Positions 10,521-20,000 of a stretch of DNA of 64,000 nucleotides are shown here, piece by piece. The position numbers and the translations under genes were made by a program. Below the pieces are notes generated by a model that saw only the letters and a list, made by a program, of their open reading frames with translations, ran no database searches and was not told the origin of the DNA. Position 1 is the first letter of the stretch; each line of letters begins with the position of its first letter. Source of the DNA: an uncultured Eubacteriales bacterium (lineage in GTDB: Bacteria; Bacillota; Clostridia; Christensenellales; CAG-138); NCBI GenBank assembly GCA_900546845.1, contig UREK01000008.1, positions 1 to 64,000 on the forward strand, read 5' to 3'.

Positions 10521-10826
10521 CTACATGCTTTTTAGTAAGTCCAGAATGAGCTGCTTTTGCGCTTCGTTTAACGCGGACCAACTGTCCAACATTTCCTTTT
10601 GTACTGATGTAAGAAAGACCGCATCATCACCTTCCGCAAAAAATTGCGAAAGCGTAATTCCAAATCCTTTGCACACCTTGTCTAATGTCTGTATCGTTGG
10701 CGTTTGGTTCTTTCGATACCAAGTGGAGATTGTAGATTGAGTCAGCCCCGAGTTTTTTGCCAACTCATATTCCGACCACTTTCGCTTTATACGAAGTCTC
10801 GTAATTTCCTTTAAGACATCTTTCAT
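10521..10826 (-). CDS. XRE-family HTH transcriptional regulator
   Basis: 101 residues. An HTH_3 domain fills residues about 7-61 (ELAKNSGLTQSTISTWYRKN region, then PTIQTLDKVCKGFGITLSQF). The C-terminus is a short helix rich in Gln and Leu. Such small XRE proteins typically act as repressors in mobile elements or stress modules. The codon use is more AT-rich than the flanking valS and the intergenic DNA to either side is also AT-rich, suggesting this gene and the split gene next door were acquired together. It is divergent from the neighbouring split gene, which is a natural candidate target. Confidence 0.85.
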   Translation of the reverse strand: MKDVLKEITRLRIKRKWSEYELAKNSGLTQSTISTWYRKNQTPTIQTLDKVCKGFGITLSQFFAEGDDAVFLTSVQKEMLDSWSALNEAQKQLILDLLKSM

Positions 10827-10966
10827 AAATAATCACTCGCTTGCTTGGCTATTGCGTATATTATAGTTCGCAGAAAACTTGATTATTAGTTAGGCGAGAC
10901 GTATAATAAATTCGTAATACCGTAGCATTTATACAAGTGAAACAAAATATGAGGAGAAAGGATACC

Positions 10967-11659
10967 ATGAACATCAAATCCGAATTGGAAGCGATGCGCA
11001 AGAGAATGTTCACCGATCAACTGCTGGGCAGCATCCTTGCGGCACATAAAAAGGAGCTGGCAGAGACGGGCTTTGAAGCGGATGCGCAAAATTATGCGGA
11101 GGCGAAACGGGCCCTCGCCGCGATGCTGAATGAAGGGTAAAAAGAAAGCCTGGCAGAAATCGAGGCGGCTTATTTGGACAACCTGAAATACGCCCTGGAA
11201 TTCGGTTTTACGCACGGTGTTTACGTTGGATTTAGCCAATATTTTGTGGATGATGCGGATGCGGACGAGAGGCCATTTGAACGGTTTGTTGAGGAAGCGG
11301 TTCTCCGCGGCCCTGAAATACAACGGTATTCCGTTTACGATGAAAAGCGGAGGCGCGCGAATGCGTTGCTTGCGGATTTGTGTGGGCAGCTCGGCAGGAA
11401 CGGCGACGAGCATTTAATATCCATTGAAACGGCATGGGATGAACGGGATTGCGGAACGCTTCGCTATGCGTTTTATATTGGCTACCGTTACGCCCTTTCC
11501 ATCATTGAGGACGTTGCGCCCCTTGGCAGCACGCGCGACATCATCGGCAAAACGCTTTTGACAGAGCATGAGCTTGGCTTTACGCAAACCCGGTTGGAGC
11601 AGGAGCGGGATGAGACTGCCCGCCGCGGGCGTGCGGACTCCCTAAAGGTTCCCCTGTAA
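10967..11659 (+). pseudogene. Uncharacterised gene split by an in-frame TAA
   Basis: ATG 10967 follows GGAGAAAGG and opens a frame that stops at TAA 11138-11140 (57 codons, ending AAMLNEG). The same frame continues immediately as KESLAEIEAAYLDNLKYALE and stays open to 11659; the only later start is TTG 11174, with no ribosome site. Reading the TAA as a sense codon (CAA, AAA or GAA differ by one base) gives a single protein of about 230 residues. It is mainly helical, with a YALEFGFTHGVYVGFSQYF segment and a similar-looking LRYAFYIGYRYALSIIEDV segment, possibly a duplicated helix pair. I do not recognise the family. Most likely it is a recent pseudogene; a programmed truncation or a sequencing error are alternatives. 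Confidence 0.7.
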
Positions 11660-11729
11660 AAAATTCAATTCCGCGCACATCGTTTCATCCGGCATATTTG
11701 GCGGCGATCTGCCGCGGAAACAATCCCCA

Positions 11730-12401
11730 TCAGGGCAGCGTATACAGCCCCTCCCCGCGCGCATGGAGCGCCGCAGCATTCACGATGCGGTAATGCCCGC
11801 GTCCGGCGTGTGCAATGAGGCCCTCGGCGGTCAGCCGTTCAAGCGCGCGCAGCAGGTGGCGGTAGCTCGCGCCGATGAGCTCCGCCGTCTCCGTAAGCGG
11901 CTCCGCGAACATGCCGGAACGCGCCGTGGCAGCGATGTAGGCGCAAAGGCGCGCCTCCAGCGGATAGAGGATGATGTGGGAGCAGTTTTCCGTACTGCGT
12001 TTGAGCTTTCCCGCGAGCGCGGCCCCGGCACGGTTCAAGAATTCCGTGTGCGTGCGGAGCGTTTCGCGGTTGCGCGCAAGCGGCACGCCCGCGCAGACCA
12101 CGTCCGTCATGGCGCGGATGCTTGTCTCTGCGGTGGACGTGCCGAGCATCAGCTCAAGGTCGCCGATGATGTCCCCCGCCTGCGAAAAGCAGAGCAGCAG
12201 CTCCCGCCCGTTTTCCGCGAGCACGCTGACCTTTGCCCGGCCGGAAAGCACGAGCATCAGGTACGCAAGCGGGCGCCCGGCCGTGCAGACGGCCTCGCCC
12301 TGCGCAAAGCGGAGCGCCGCCGCGCCGGAAAGCGCGTCCGGCGGGAGGCCCGCCGCGGCCATCGCCTGGCGCTGCAGCGGGGAAAGCGGAAGCTGCTGCA
12401 T
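11730..12401 (-). CDS. Crp/Fnr-family transcriptional regulator (YeiL-like)
   Basis: The start is ATG 12401 preceded by AAAGGAG; 223 residues. Residues about 25-125 form a cyclic-nucleotide-binding-like beta barrel (FAQGEAVCTAGRPLAYLMLV, then ELLLCFSQAGDIIGDLELML). Residues about 150-205 form a winged HTH (LTETAELIGASYRHLLRALE, then LIAHAGRGHYRIV). There is no Fnr-type N-terminal cysteine cluster, so an iron-sulphur oxygen sensor is unlikely. It is transcribed divergently from a DMT-type transporter with a palindrome in between, and that transporter is its probable target. Confidence 0.9.
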   Translation of the reverse strand: MQQLPLSPLQRQAMAAAGLPPDALSGAAALRFAQGEAVCTAGRPLAYLMLVLSGRAKVSVLAENGRELLLCFSQAGDIIGDLELMLGTSTAETSIRAMTDVVCAGVPLARNRETLRTHTEFLNRAGAALAGKLKRSTENCSHIILYPLEARLCAYIAATARSGMFAEPLTETAELIGASYRHLLRALERLTAEGLIAHAGRGHYRIVNAAALHARGEGLYTLP

Positions 12402-12463
12402 GGAAGTTCTCCTTTTCAAAAGCAGGCTATTTTTGAAAAAATGGTTTTTGCCATTCAGAATAT

Positions 12464-12473
12464 GACATATGTC
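12464..12473. promoter_or_regulatory. Palindromic operator between regulator and transporter
   Basis: GACATATGTC is a perfect 10-base palindrome in the AT-rich divergent intergenic region. Its position and symmetry suit a Crp/Fnr-type dimer, although the half-site differs from the E. coli TGTGA consensus. Confidence 0.5.
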
Positions 12474-12528
12474 CTATTCGATTGTCAAGCCCCTGCCGTA
12501 TGCTATTGAGCGGAAAAGGAGCGAAGCG

Positions 12529-13446
12529 ATGTATTATCTGATTTCATTTGTTACCGCCATGCTGGTTTCCGCGATGGTCACGGTCAACGGGAACCTTTCG
12601 GGCGCATATGGGACGTATCTTTCCACGGCGATCATCCACGCGGTCGGCATCGTGCCGGCCACGCTCATCGCGCTCGCGCGCCGGGAGCGCCTGTTCGATG
12701 TGCGCGGCCTCAAGCCCGGCGTGTTCCTCGGCGGGGCGATCGGCGTGGTCACGGTCGTGTGCAATAACGCGGCTTACACCGGCGGCATCAGCGTTTCGGC
12801 GATGGTCGCGCTAAGCCTGCTGGGGCAGACGGTAGCGTCCCTTCTTGTGGATCAGTTCGGCCTGTTCCGCATGCCAGCCAAGCGCTTCAACCGTGCGAAG
12901 CTCCTCGGCCTCCTCTGCACGGCGGCGGGCATCGCCTGCATGCTCTATGGCGCGGATACCTCCGCGCTGCCGGTGCTGCTCTCGTTTTTGATGGGCGTAA
13001 CGATCGTCCTTTCACGCAGCGTGAACGCGATGCTTGCGAAAAAAACGAGCCTTTTTGTCAGCACGTGGTATAATTATTCCGTTGGGCTTTCCGTCTCCCT
13101 TGCCGTATGGCTGCTCGCAGGCCTGTTTGAGCGTGTGCCGCTCTTGCTTACACCTGCGGCGGCTCCGCCGCTTTGGGCATTTTTCGGCGGGCTGATGGGC
13201 GTGGTCACAGTGTCCGTGCAAAGTTTTGTGACGCCGCGCATGCCCGCGTTCCAGCTCACACTGGTGCTGTTCGTCGGGCAGGTGTTCACGGGGCTTCTGA
13301 TCGACGCGCTTTCCGGCGCGGGAGGCTCCGCGCAGGAGTGGATCGGCGGCGCGTTCGCCGTGGCAGGGCTTTCGCTCAATGCGCTGCTGGACCGACGCGC
13401 GGAGCGCGTGCGGGCTCTCGAAGCAAAAACGGAGAACCCAAATTAA
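12529..13446 (+). CDS. DMT-family transporter (YdcZ/DUF606 type, duplicated)
   Basis: The start is ATG 12529 after AAAAGGAG; 305 residues. About ten transmembrane helices are arranged as two homologous halves, each beginning with a pattern like FVTAMLVSAMVTVNGNLSGA and SFLMGVTIVLSRSVNAMLAK. Both halves match the YdcZ (DUF606) domain, so this is an internally duplicated member of the drug/metabolite transporter superfamily. The substrate cannot be read from sequence. Divergent from the Crp/Fnr-type regulator and 28 bases ahead of a cupin gene that may be co-transcribed. Confidence 0.87.
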   Translation: MYYLISFVTAMLVSAMVTVNGNLSGAYGTYLSTAIIHAVGIVPATLIALARRERLFDVRGLKPGVFLGGAIGVVTVVCNNAAYTGGISVSAMVALSLLGQTVASLLVDQFGLFRMPAKRFNRAKLLGLLCTAAGIACMLYGADTSALPVLLSFLMGVTIVLSRSVNAMLAKKTSLFVSTWYNYSVGLSVSLAVWLLAGLFERVPLLLTPAAAPPLWAFFGGLMGVVTVSVQSFVTPRMPAFQLTLVLFVGQVFTGLLIDALSGAGGSAQEWIGGAFAVAGLSLNALLDRRAERVRALEAKTENPN

Positions 13447-13474
13447 AAAACGAAATGGAAAGGAACGGAACCCG

Positions 13475-13804
13475 ATGCTGATCGATTTTTCCAAGATGGA
13501 AGAAACCGTGCTCCAGAATTTCTATGGCGGCGAGCAGGAGATGATAGCGAACATGCATATCGACGCGCACAACCGCATCCTGCACGGCAGGCTTGCGCCA
13601 GGCGCTTCCATCGGCATGCACGCGCACGAGACGAGCAGCGAGATCATCTACATCCTGCATGGCGCCGGCAAAGCGCTCTGTGACGATAGCGCCGAACCCC
13701 TTGCGCCCGGGCTGTGCCACTACTGCCCGAAGGGGCATTCCCACAGCATCGTCAACGACGGTGCGGAGGAACTCGTGTTCTTTGCGGTCGTGCCGCAGCA
13801 GTAA
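13475..13804 (+). CDS. Cupin-domain protein
   Basis: The start is ATG 13475 after GGAAAGGAA; 109 residues, a single cupin domain. Metal-ligand positions are visible: MHAHETSSEIIYILHG (HxH and a Glu, residues about 49-60) in motif 1 and CPKGHSHSIVNDG (His, residues about 84-91) in motif 2. Small cupins of this kind are metal-dependent sugar or small-molecule binding proteins or isomerases. The context (transporter plus Crp-type regulator) suggests handling of the transported compound, but no substrate can be named. Confidence 0.88.
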   Translation: MLIDFSKMEETVLQNFYGGEQEMIANMHIDAHNRILHGRLAPGASIGMHAHETSSEIIYILHGAGKALCDDSAEPLAPGLCHYCPKGHSHSIVNDGAEELVFFAVVPQQ

Positions 13805-13820
13805 AAAACGGAAGCTAGAA

Positions 13821-13848
13821 CTGAGGAGGGCGCATGCGCCCTCCTCAG
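13821..13848. terminator. 28-base perfect palindrome after the cupin gene
   Basis: The half-site CTGAGGAGGGCGCA is followed directly by its exact complement, giving a 28-base palindrome with no unpaired centre. It can fold as a hairpin 17 bases after the cupin stop. A T-run is missing. Confidence 0.6.
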
Positions 13849-13946
13849 CATATCCGAAAAACCTATCTGAGATCGCAAGGAGAAGCATCTCTTGAATTCA
13901 GGACGCGAAAAAAGCGATTTTATAAGTGCATTAAATGCAGCTTGCA

Positions 13947-13980
13947 ACGCGCGTGGGAGAAAAGCCCGCGCGTGTTTTTT
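13947..13980 (+). terminator. Intrinsic terminator upstream of the giant synthase gene
   Basis: ACGCGCG (13947-13953) pairs with CGCGCGT (13967-13973) and is followed by a run of six T. It stops read-through from the cupin operon, or could attenuate a leader of the next gene. Confidence 0.8.
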
Positions 13981-14033
13981 GGGAACGAGCCGGAAAGAAT
14001 AGGGGATACCAGTTTTCAGGAGGACATGTGGAC

Positions 14034-17000
14034 ATGGCGGCCAACCGATCGTTTTTTGGGCTTTTGGGCGTAACGCTGGAAGGGGAGCGGCTCGAGGAGC
14101 GCGCGCGGGAATTGGCGGCGCGCACCGCGGGGCGCGCCCGGCGCGCACGCTTTGCAGAGGCTCTGCATCCGGGCGGCGACCGGCGGGCCATCCTTTCGGA
14201 TTACAAGCGCCTTTCCGCCTGCGCCCGCGCAGGCGTGGAGCTTTCCCCCGCGGCTGAAACGCTTTTGGATTCGTTTTATCTTGTGGAGAAAAGCCTTGTT
14301 GCGCTCACGAACGCGGGCGAGCAGCTGCGGGACCGCACGCTGCCCGTTAACCGGGAAGGGGAGCACGTCGGCTTTGCGCGGGCCTATTCCGCCGCAGCGG
14401 GGCTCGTCGGCCACCATGGCGCACGCATCGATGACGCTGCGCTTACGCGGTACATCACGGCATTCCAACAGGTCAGCCCGCTTTCCATGCGCGAGCTCTG
14501 TGCGCTGCCCATGATGCTCAGGCTCTGCACAGTGCGCGTGGTACGCCTGATGAGCGCGGCCGCGGCGCGCCGGGCGGAGGAACACCTGCGCGCGCGGGAG
14601 CTTGCGGATGCGCTCTGCCGCGTGGCGTGGGACGAGAAGCGGGTGGATGCAATTTTGGAACGCGCCGGGCTGCATGCCCGGCCCGCCTGCGTGGAGCGGC
14701 TGACAGCGCTCCTGCAGGAGCGGGATGAATACCGCCTCATCGAGCGGATGAACGCGGCGCTGCGCATAGCGGACGCGGAGGCGGAGGCGCTCACCGGGAA
14801 GGACCGCCTGCTGCAGGCGCAGGACGCGGCGCGCATGCAAAACGCCATTGCGAGCCTGCGCTTCCTCGACGCATTGGATTTCCGAGATTTTTTCGAGCGC
14901 TTCAGCGCCGTGGAAGCCGCGCTGCGGGAGGACGCCGTCTATCCCGAGATGGACGCCGCGACGCGCGGCTATTACCGCACCTGCGTGGAACGCCTCGCGG
15001 GGCGGCTTGGGGTGGCGGAAACGGTGGTCGCCAAAACGGCGGTGCGCCTTGCACGCGGCGGGGAAGGCCGGCTTTCGCATGTGGGGGCGTATTTGTTTGA
15101 AGAGGGCGAACCGCTGCTTTGCGAGGCCCTCCGGCCGGACCGGCATCGCATCAGGCTCACGGAAAACCAGAAGCTCGCGCTCTTTGCGGCGGGGGAAGCC
15201 GCGTTCACGGCAGCGCTTGTGGCGCTCGCCGCGACGGGCGGCCTCGTGCAGTGCCTGCTTTCGCTCCTGCCCGCGTGGAGCCTTGGGCGTTTCCTGGCGG
15301 CGCGCATCGCCATGTGGGGGCGGGATGCAAGGCGTATCCCGCGCATGGAGTTTGCCTCCGGCGTGCCGGAGGATGCCCGCACGCTCATCGTTGTGCCGAC
15401 GCTGATTCTTTCCGAGGACGCGGTTGCAGCTTCGCTTGCGCAGCTCGAGACGCATTACCTTGCAAACCCATTGCCGAATTGCTGCTTCGCGGTCCTCGGG
15501 GATTTTAAGGACGGGCCGGAGGAATGGCGGGATGGGGAAAAAGAGCTCCTTGCCAAGGCGAAGGAACAGACGGACGCCCTCAACGCGCGCTACGCGAAAG
15601 GAGGGCCGCCCATCTTCTTTTTCCTGCACCGCAAGCGGGAGCTGTCACGCTTTGACGGAATATATATGGGGCGCGAGCGCAAGCGCGGCGCGCTGTGCGA
15701 CCTGGTGGAGCTGATCGCGGCGGGAGAAGCGGAGCCGTTTGCGCTCATCAGCGCGCCGCTTCCTTCCTCCGTGCGCTATTGTTTGACGCTCGACGCGGAT
15801 ACCATCCTGCCGCCGGGCGCGCTTGCCAAGTGCGTCGGCGCGATGGCGCATCCGCTCAACCGCCCCGTCGCGGACCGCAACGGCGTCGTCCGCCTGGGGC
15901 ATGGCGTGATCGCCCCGCGCATGCGGCAAACGCTTGCTTCCGCCGCAAAAACGCCCTTCGCGCGGCTTGCAAGCGGGGAAAGCGGGGTGGATCTCTATGC
16001 TTCGGCCGCGAACGAATTTTACCAGGACGTGTTCGGCACGGGGAATTTCGGCGGCAAGGGCATCTTTGATGTGGCGGCCTTCCGCGCCGCGCTGCCCCAT
16101 TGGATCCCGGAAAACAGCGTTTTGAGCCACGATCTTTTGGAAGGCTGCTTCCTGCGGGCGGGCTTTCTCGGGGATGTAGCGCTTTACGACGGCGAACCTT
16201 CCACGTTCGCGGCCTGGTGGAAGCGGCAGCACCGCTGGATGCGCGGGGATTGGCAGCTGCTGCCGTTCCTGCTGCCACGCCTGCGGGACGCGGCGGACAG
16301 CCCGCATAAAACGCCGCTTTCCCTGCTTTCCCGCGCGAAGATGCTCGACAACCTGCGCCGCACGCTCCTTGCGCCAGCGGTGTTCAACCTGCTGCTGCTC
16401 ATGCCGTATTTCGGCGGCGGCGCGTATGTCTGGGTCGGCCTTGCCGCGCTGTGGGACGGCTTTTTGTGGGACGCGCTCTCGCTGCTCGGCTCGTTTTTCG
16501 TGCATGGCTTCCGCGGGCGGGACGCTTGGGGCGCTTTGCGCGAACGCGCTGCGGCGGCGCTGCGGGCGCTGCTCGAATTTGTGACGCTGCCGTTCGCTGC
16601 GCTTAAAAACGGGGATGCGATGGGCCGCTCCCTCTGGCGGGTGCTCGTTTCCCACCGGAACATGCTCGAATGGCAGACTGCGGCGGAAACCTCAAAAAAA
16701 GCAAAGCAACAGGGGATTGCAGGCATGTGCAGGCTGCTCTGGCCCTGCCTTGCGGCAGGCGCGTGGATGGCCGCGAGCGCGTTCTTCGGTCGCATGCCCG
16801 TGGCAAGCGTGCTCCTCGCGCTGCTGTTCTTTTCCGCGCCTGCGCTCGTGCTGCGGCTGGACCGGCCGCGTGCCGCGGAGACGCTTTCCCCCGCTGCGCG
16901 CGAGGCCGTCGCGGGATGGGCCGCGCGAACCTGGCGCTATTTTGAAACCTTCTGCACGGAGGAGACCGGCTTCCTGCCGCCGGACAATTTCCAGGAGGCG

Positions 17001-20000
17001 CCGCTTGGCGTCACGGTAAACAACACCTCGCCCACGAACATCGGCATGGCGATGCTCTCCGCCGTCGCGGCGCACACGCTCGGGCTGATCGACGCGGCGG
17101 GCCTCGTTTTGCGCCTCGGGCGCATCGCAGAGCGCGTGGAGACGGCCGAAAAGTGGAACGGGCATCTTTACAACTGGTATTCCCTTGCGCCGTTTGCGCC
17201 GCTTGCGCCCCGCTATGTTTCTACCGTGGACAGCGGGAACCTGGCCGCCTGCCTGCTCGCGTGCGAAAGCGCGCTCCTTTCGCTCGGCCAACCGGAGGCG
17301 GAAGCGCTGGGCAAGCGCCTGCGCGCCCTTGCGGAAGGGATGGACTTCCGCGCGCTGTACGACCCGAAGAAGAAGCTCTTCCACATCGGGTTCGACTGCG
17401 TTTCCGGCGTGCTTACGAAGTCCTGGTACGACCTGCTCGCCTCCGAATCGCGCCTGACGAGCTTTGTCGCCATCGCGCTGCACCAGGTGGATGCGGAACA
17501 CTGGCAGAACCTTTCCCGCCTGCTCGTGGACGCGGGCGGAGGGCGGACGCTCATCTCCTGGAGCGGCACGATGTTTGAATACCTGATGCCCGTGCTCCTG
17601 ACAGGGATGGCGCCGGGCAGCCTTTTGTGCGAAAGCTGCATGGCCGCCGTGCGCGCGCAGCGTGCGGCCGTCCCGGCCGAAACGCCCTGGGGCATTTCGG
17701 AATCGGGCTATTACGCGTTTGACCGGGCGATGTTCTACCAATACCGCGCCTTCGGCGTGCATGCGGTCGCGCTTTCCCCGGCGCGGGAGCGGGAGCGCGT
17801 GATCTCGCCCTATTCCGCGATGCTCGCGCTTATGGCGGAGCCGCGCGAGGCCGCAGCGAACCTCGGACGGTTGGAGGCGCTCGGCGCGCTCGGGGAATAC
17901 GGCTTTTACGAGGCGCTCGACTTCACGCCGCAGCGTCTGCGCGCGGGCGTGCCCTATGAAACGGTGAAAAGCTACATGGCGCACCACCAGGGCATGAGCC
18001 TTTGCGCGGCGGCAAACGCGCTCACGGGCGGCGCGCTTGCGGCGCATTTCCTGCGCGTGCCGGAGGTGCGCGCGGCAAGCCTGCTTCTTGCGGAGAAGCG
18101 GCCCTCCCTCGCGCTTGCCATCCGCGCGTTCCACAGCAACAACGCGCCGGAGGAGGAGCCGCTGCCGCGCCGGGAGAGCAAGCCCCGCGTGGTGACGCGC
18201 GCGGGCGCGCTGCCGGAAACGCAGCTCATCACCAACGGGCGCTATACCGCCTTCCTGACGGACGGCGGCATTTCCTACAGCCGCTGCGGGGAGATCATGC
18301 TTACGCGCTTCCGGCCGGATGCGCTGCGCGCGGATTCCGGCGTCCATTTCCTCGTGCGGGACGGCGCGCGGGTCTGGTCCCTCGCAAGCGCGCCCGGGAA
18401 CGCGCAGGCGGACGCGTACCGCGTGACGCTCGAACCCCACAAGGTCACCTATGAACGCAGGGACGGAAGCATTTCCTCCCGCCTTTCGGTCTGCGTTTCC
18501 CCGCGGCACGACGGCGAGGTGCGCCACCTGCTGCTCAAAAACGATGGGGCCTCGCCCTGCGAGCTGGAGCTTGGCGTGTTTGCGGAGATCGCGCTTGCAA
18601 CCCAGGCGGAGGATCTCGCACACCCGGCGTTCGTGAAGCTGACCGTGGACGCGAAGCTCGTGGACGGCACACTCCTGTTCGAACGCAGGGGAAAGAACGC
18701 CTGCTGGGCATACGCGCGCCTCTGCGGCCCTGCGAAACCGCAGTACGCGACAGACCGGCTTGCCTACCTGGGGCGCAACCGGACGTATGCGGAGGCGATG
18801 AAAACGCCTATGGTTGCGCCGGAAACCGTATCCGCGCCCATCGAACCCGGGCTTTGTGCGCGCACGAGCGTAACGCTCCGGCCGGGGGAAAGCGCGGAAT
18901 TCACCTTCCTGTTCGGCATGGCGGAAAGCGAGCGCAAAGCGCTTGCGGAGGCAGAGGCCATGCGGGCGGAAGCGGGCGAGGCGTTCGACCTCGCCTGGGC
19001 GCATGCGAACAGCGCTTTGCGCTTTGCGGGCGTGGAGCAGGGGAAGGCGGCGCTGTTCGAGCGTATCGCCGCGCGGCTCATCCTCGGCGTCCCGCAGGGG
19101 CGCGCGCTGCCCGGAGGGCCTTGCCCAGGCGTGCCGGGGCTTTGGAAGCTCGGCATTTCCGGCGACCTCCCAATCGTGACGCTCCGCGTGGACCGGCATG
19201 CCTCCATGCGCATGGCGAAAACGCTGCTGGAGCTGCATGCGTACCTGCGCGCGCGCGGCGTGCGGTTTGAGCTCGTGTTCCTCGGCGTTTACCCGAACGA
19301 ATATGCGGGCGAGCTGCGCCTGCGGCTTCAGGACATGATCGAGGCCTGCGCGGGCGGGGATGATACCGTGCATCTGCTGCACGATTATGCGCTCACGGAC
19401 GAGGACCGCGCCGTGCTCGCGGCGCTCGCGCTTGTCGTGATCGACCCGGAAAAGAGCCTAAGCCGCCAGTTCCAAACGCCTGCGGCCCGGGAGATCCCCA
19501 CCCCCGCCTTCACCCCGCGGCGGGAGGCGCGCGGCGCGTTCGCGCCGAAGGAAGAAGCGCTCCTGTTCCCGAACGGCTGCGGCGGCTTCAGTGAAGCGGG
19601 GGATGAATACGTCATCCGTCTTTCGCCGGGCGAGAGCACGCCGCTCCCTTGGGCGAACGTGCTTGCAAACGAGCGCTTTGGCACACTCGTGACGGAAAAT
19701 GGCGGCGGCTATACCTGGTGCGGCAACAGCCGGGAGCACAAGCTCACGCCTTGGGCGAATGATCCGGTGCGCGACCCGAAGGGGGAGATCCTCCTGCTGT
19801 ATGATCTTGAGGACAGGACGGCATGGACGCTCACGCAGGGGCCGCTTTCCCGCGGCGCGCGCACCGAAACGCGCCATGGCTTTGGCTATACGCGCTATTC
19901 CTCCGAAGCGGAGGAGCTTTCCGCGGCGCTTACGGTGTTCGTGGACGCGGAACTGCCGGTGAAGTATTCGCTGCTTACGCTGCGCAACCCCATGCTGCGG

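Noticed and set aside
16692..19382. 896-codon open frame antisense to the glucan synthase gene
   Set aside because: Shadow frame in GC-rich DNA; composition is dominated by Arg, Ala and His, and no conserved motif is present.
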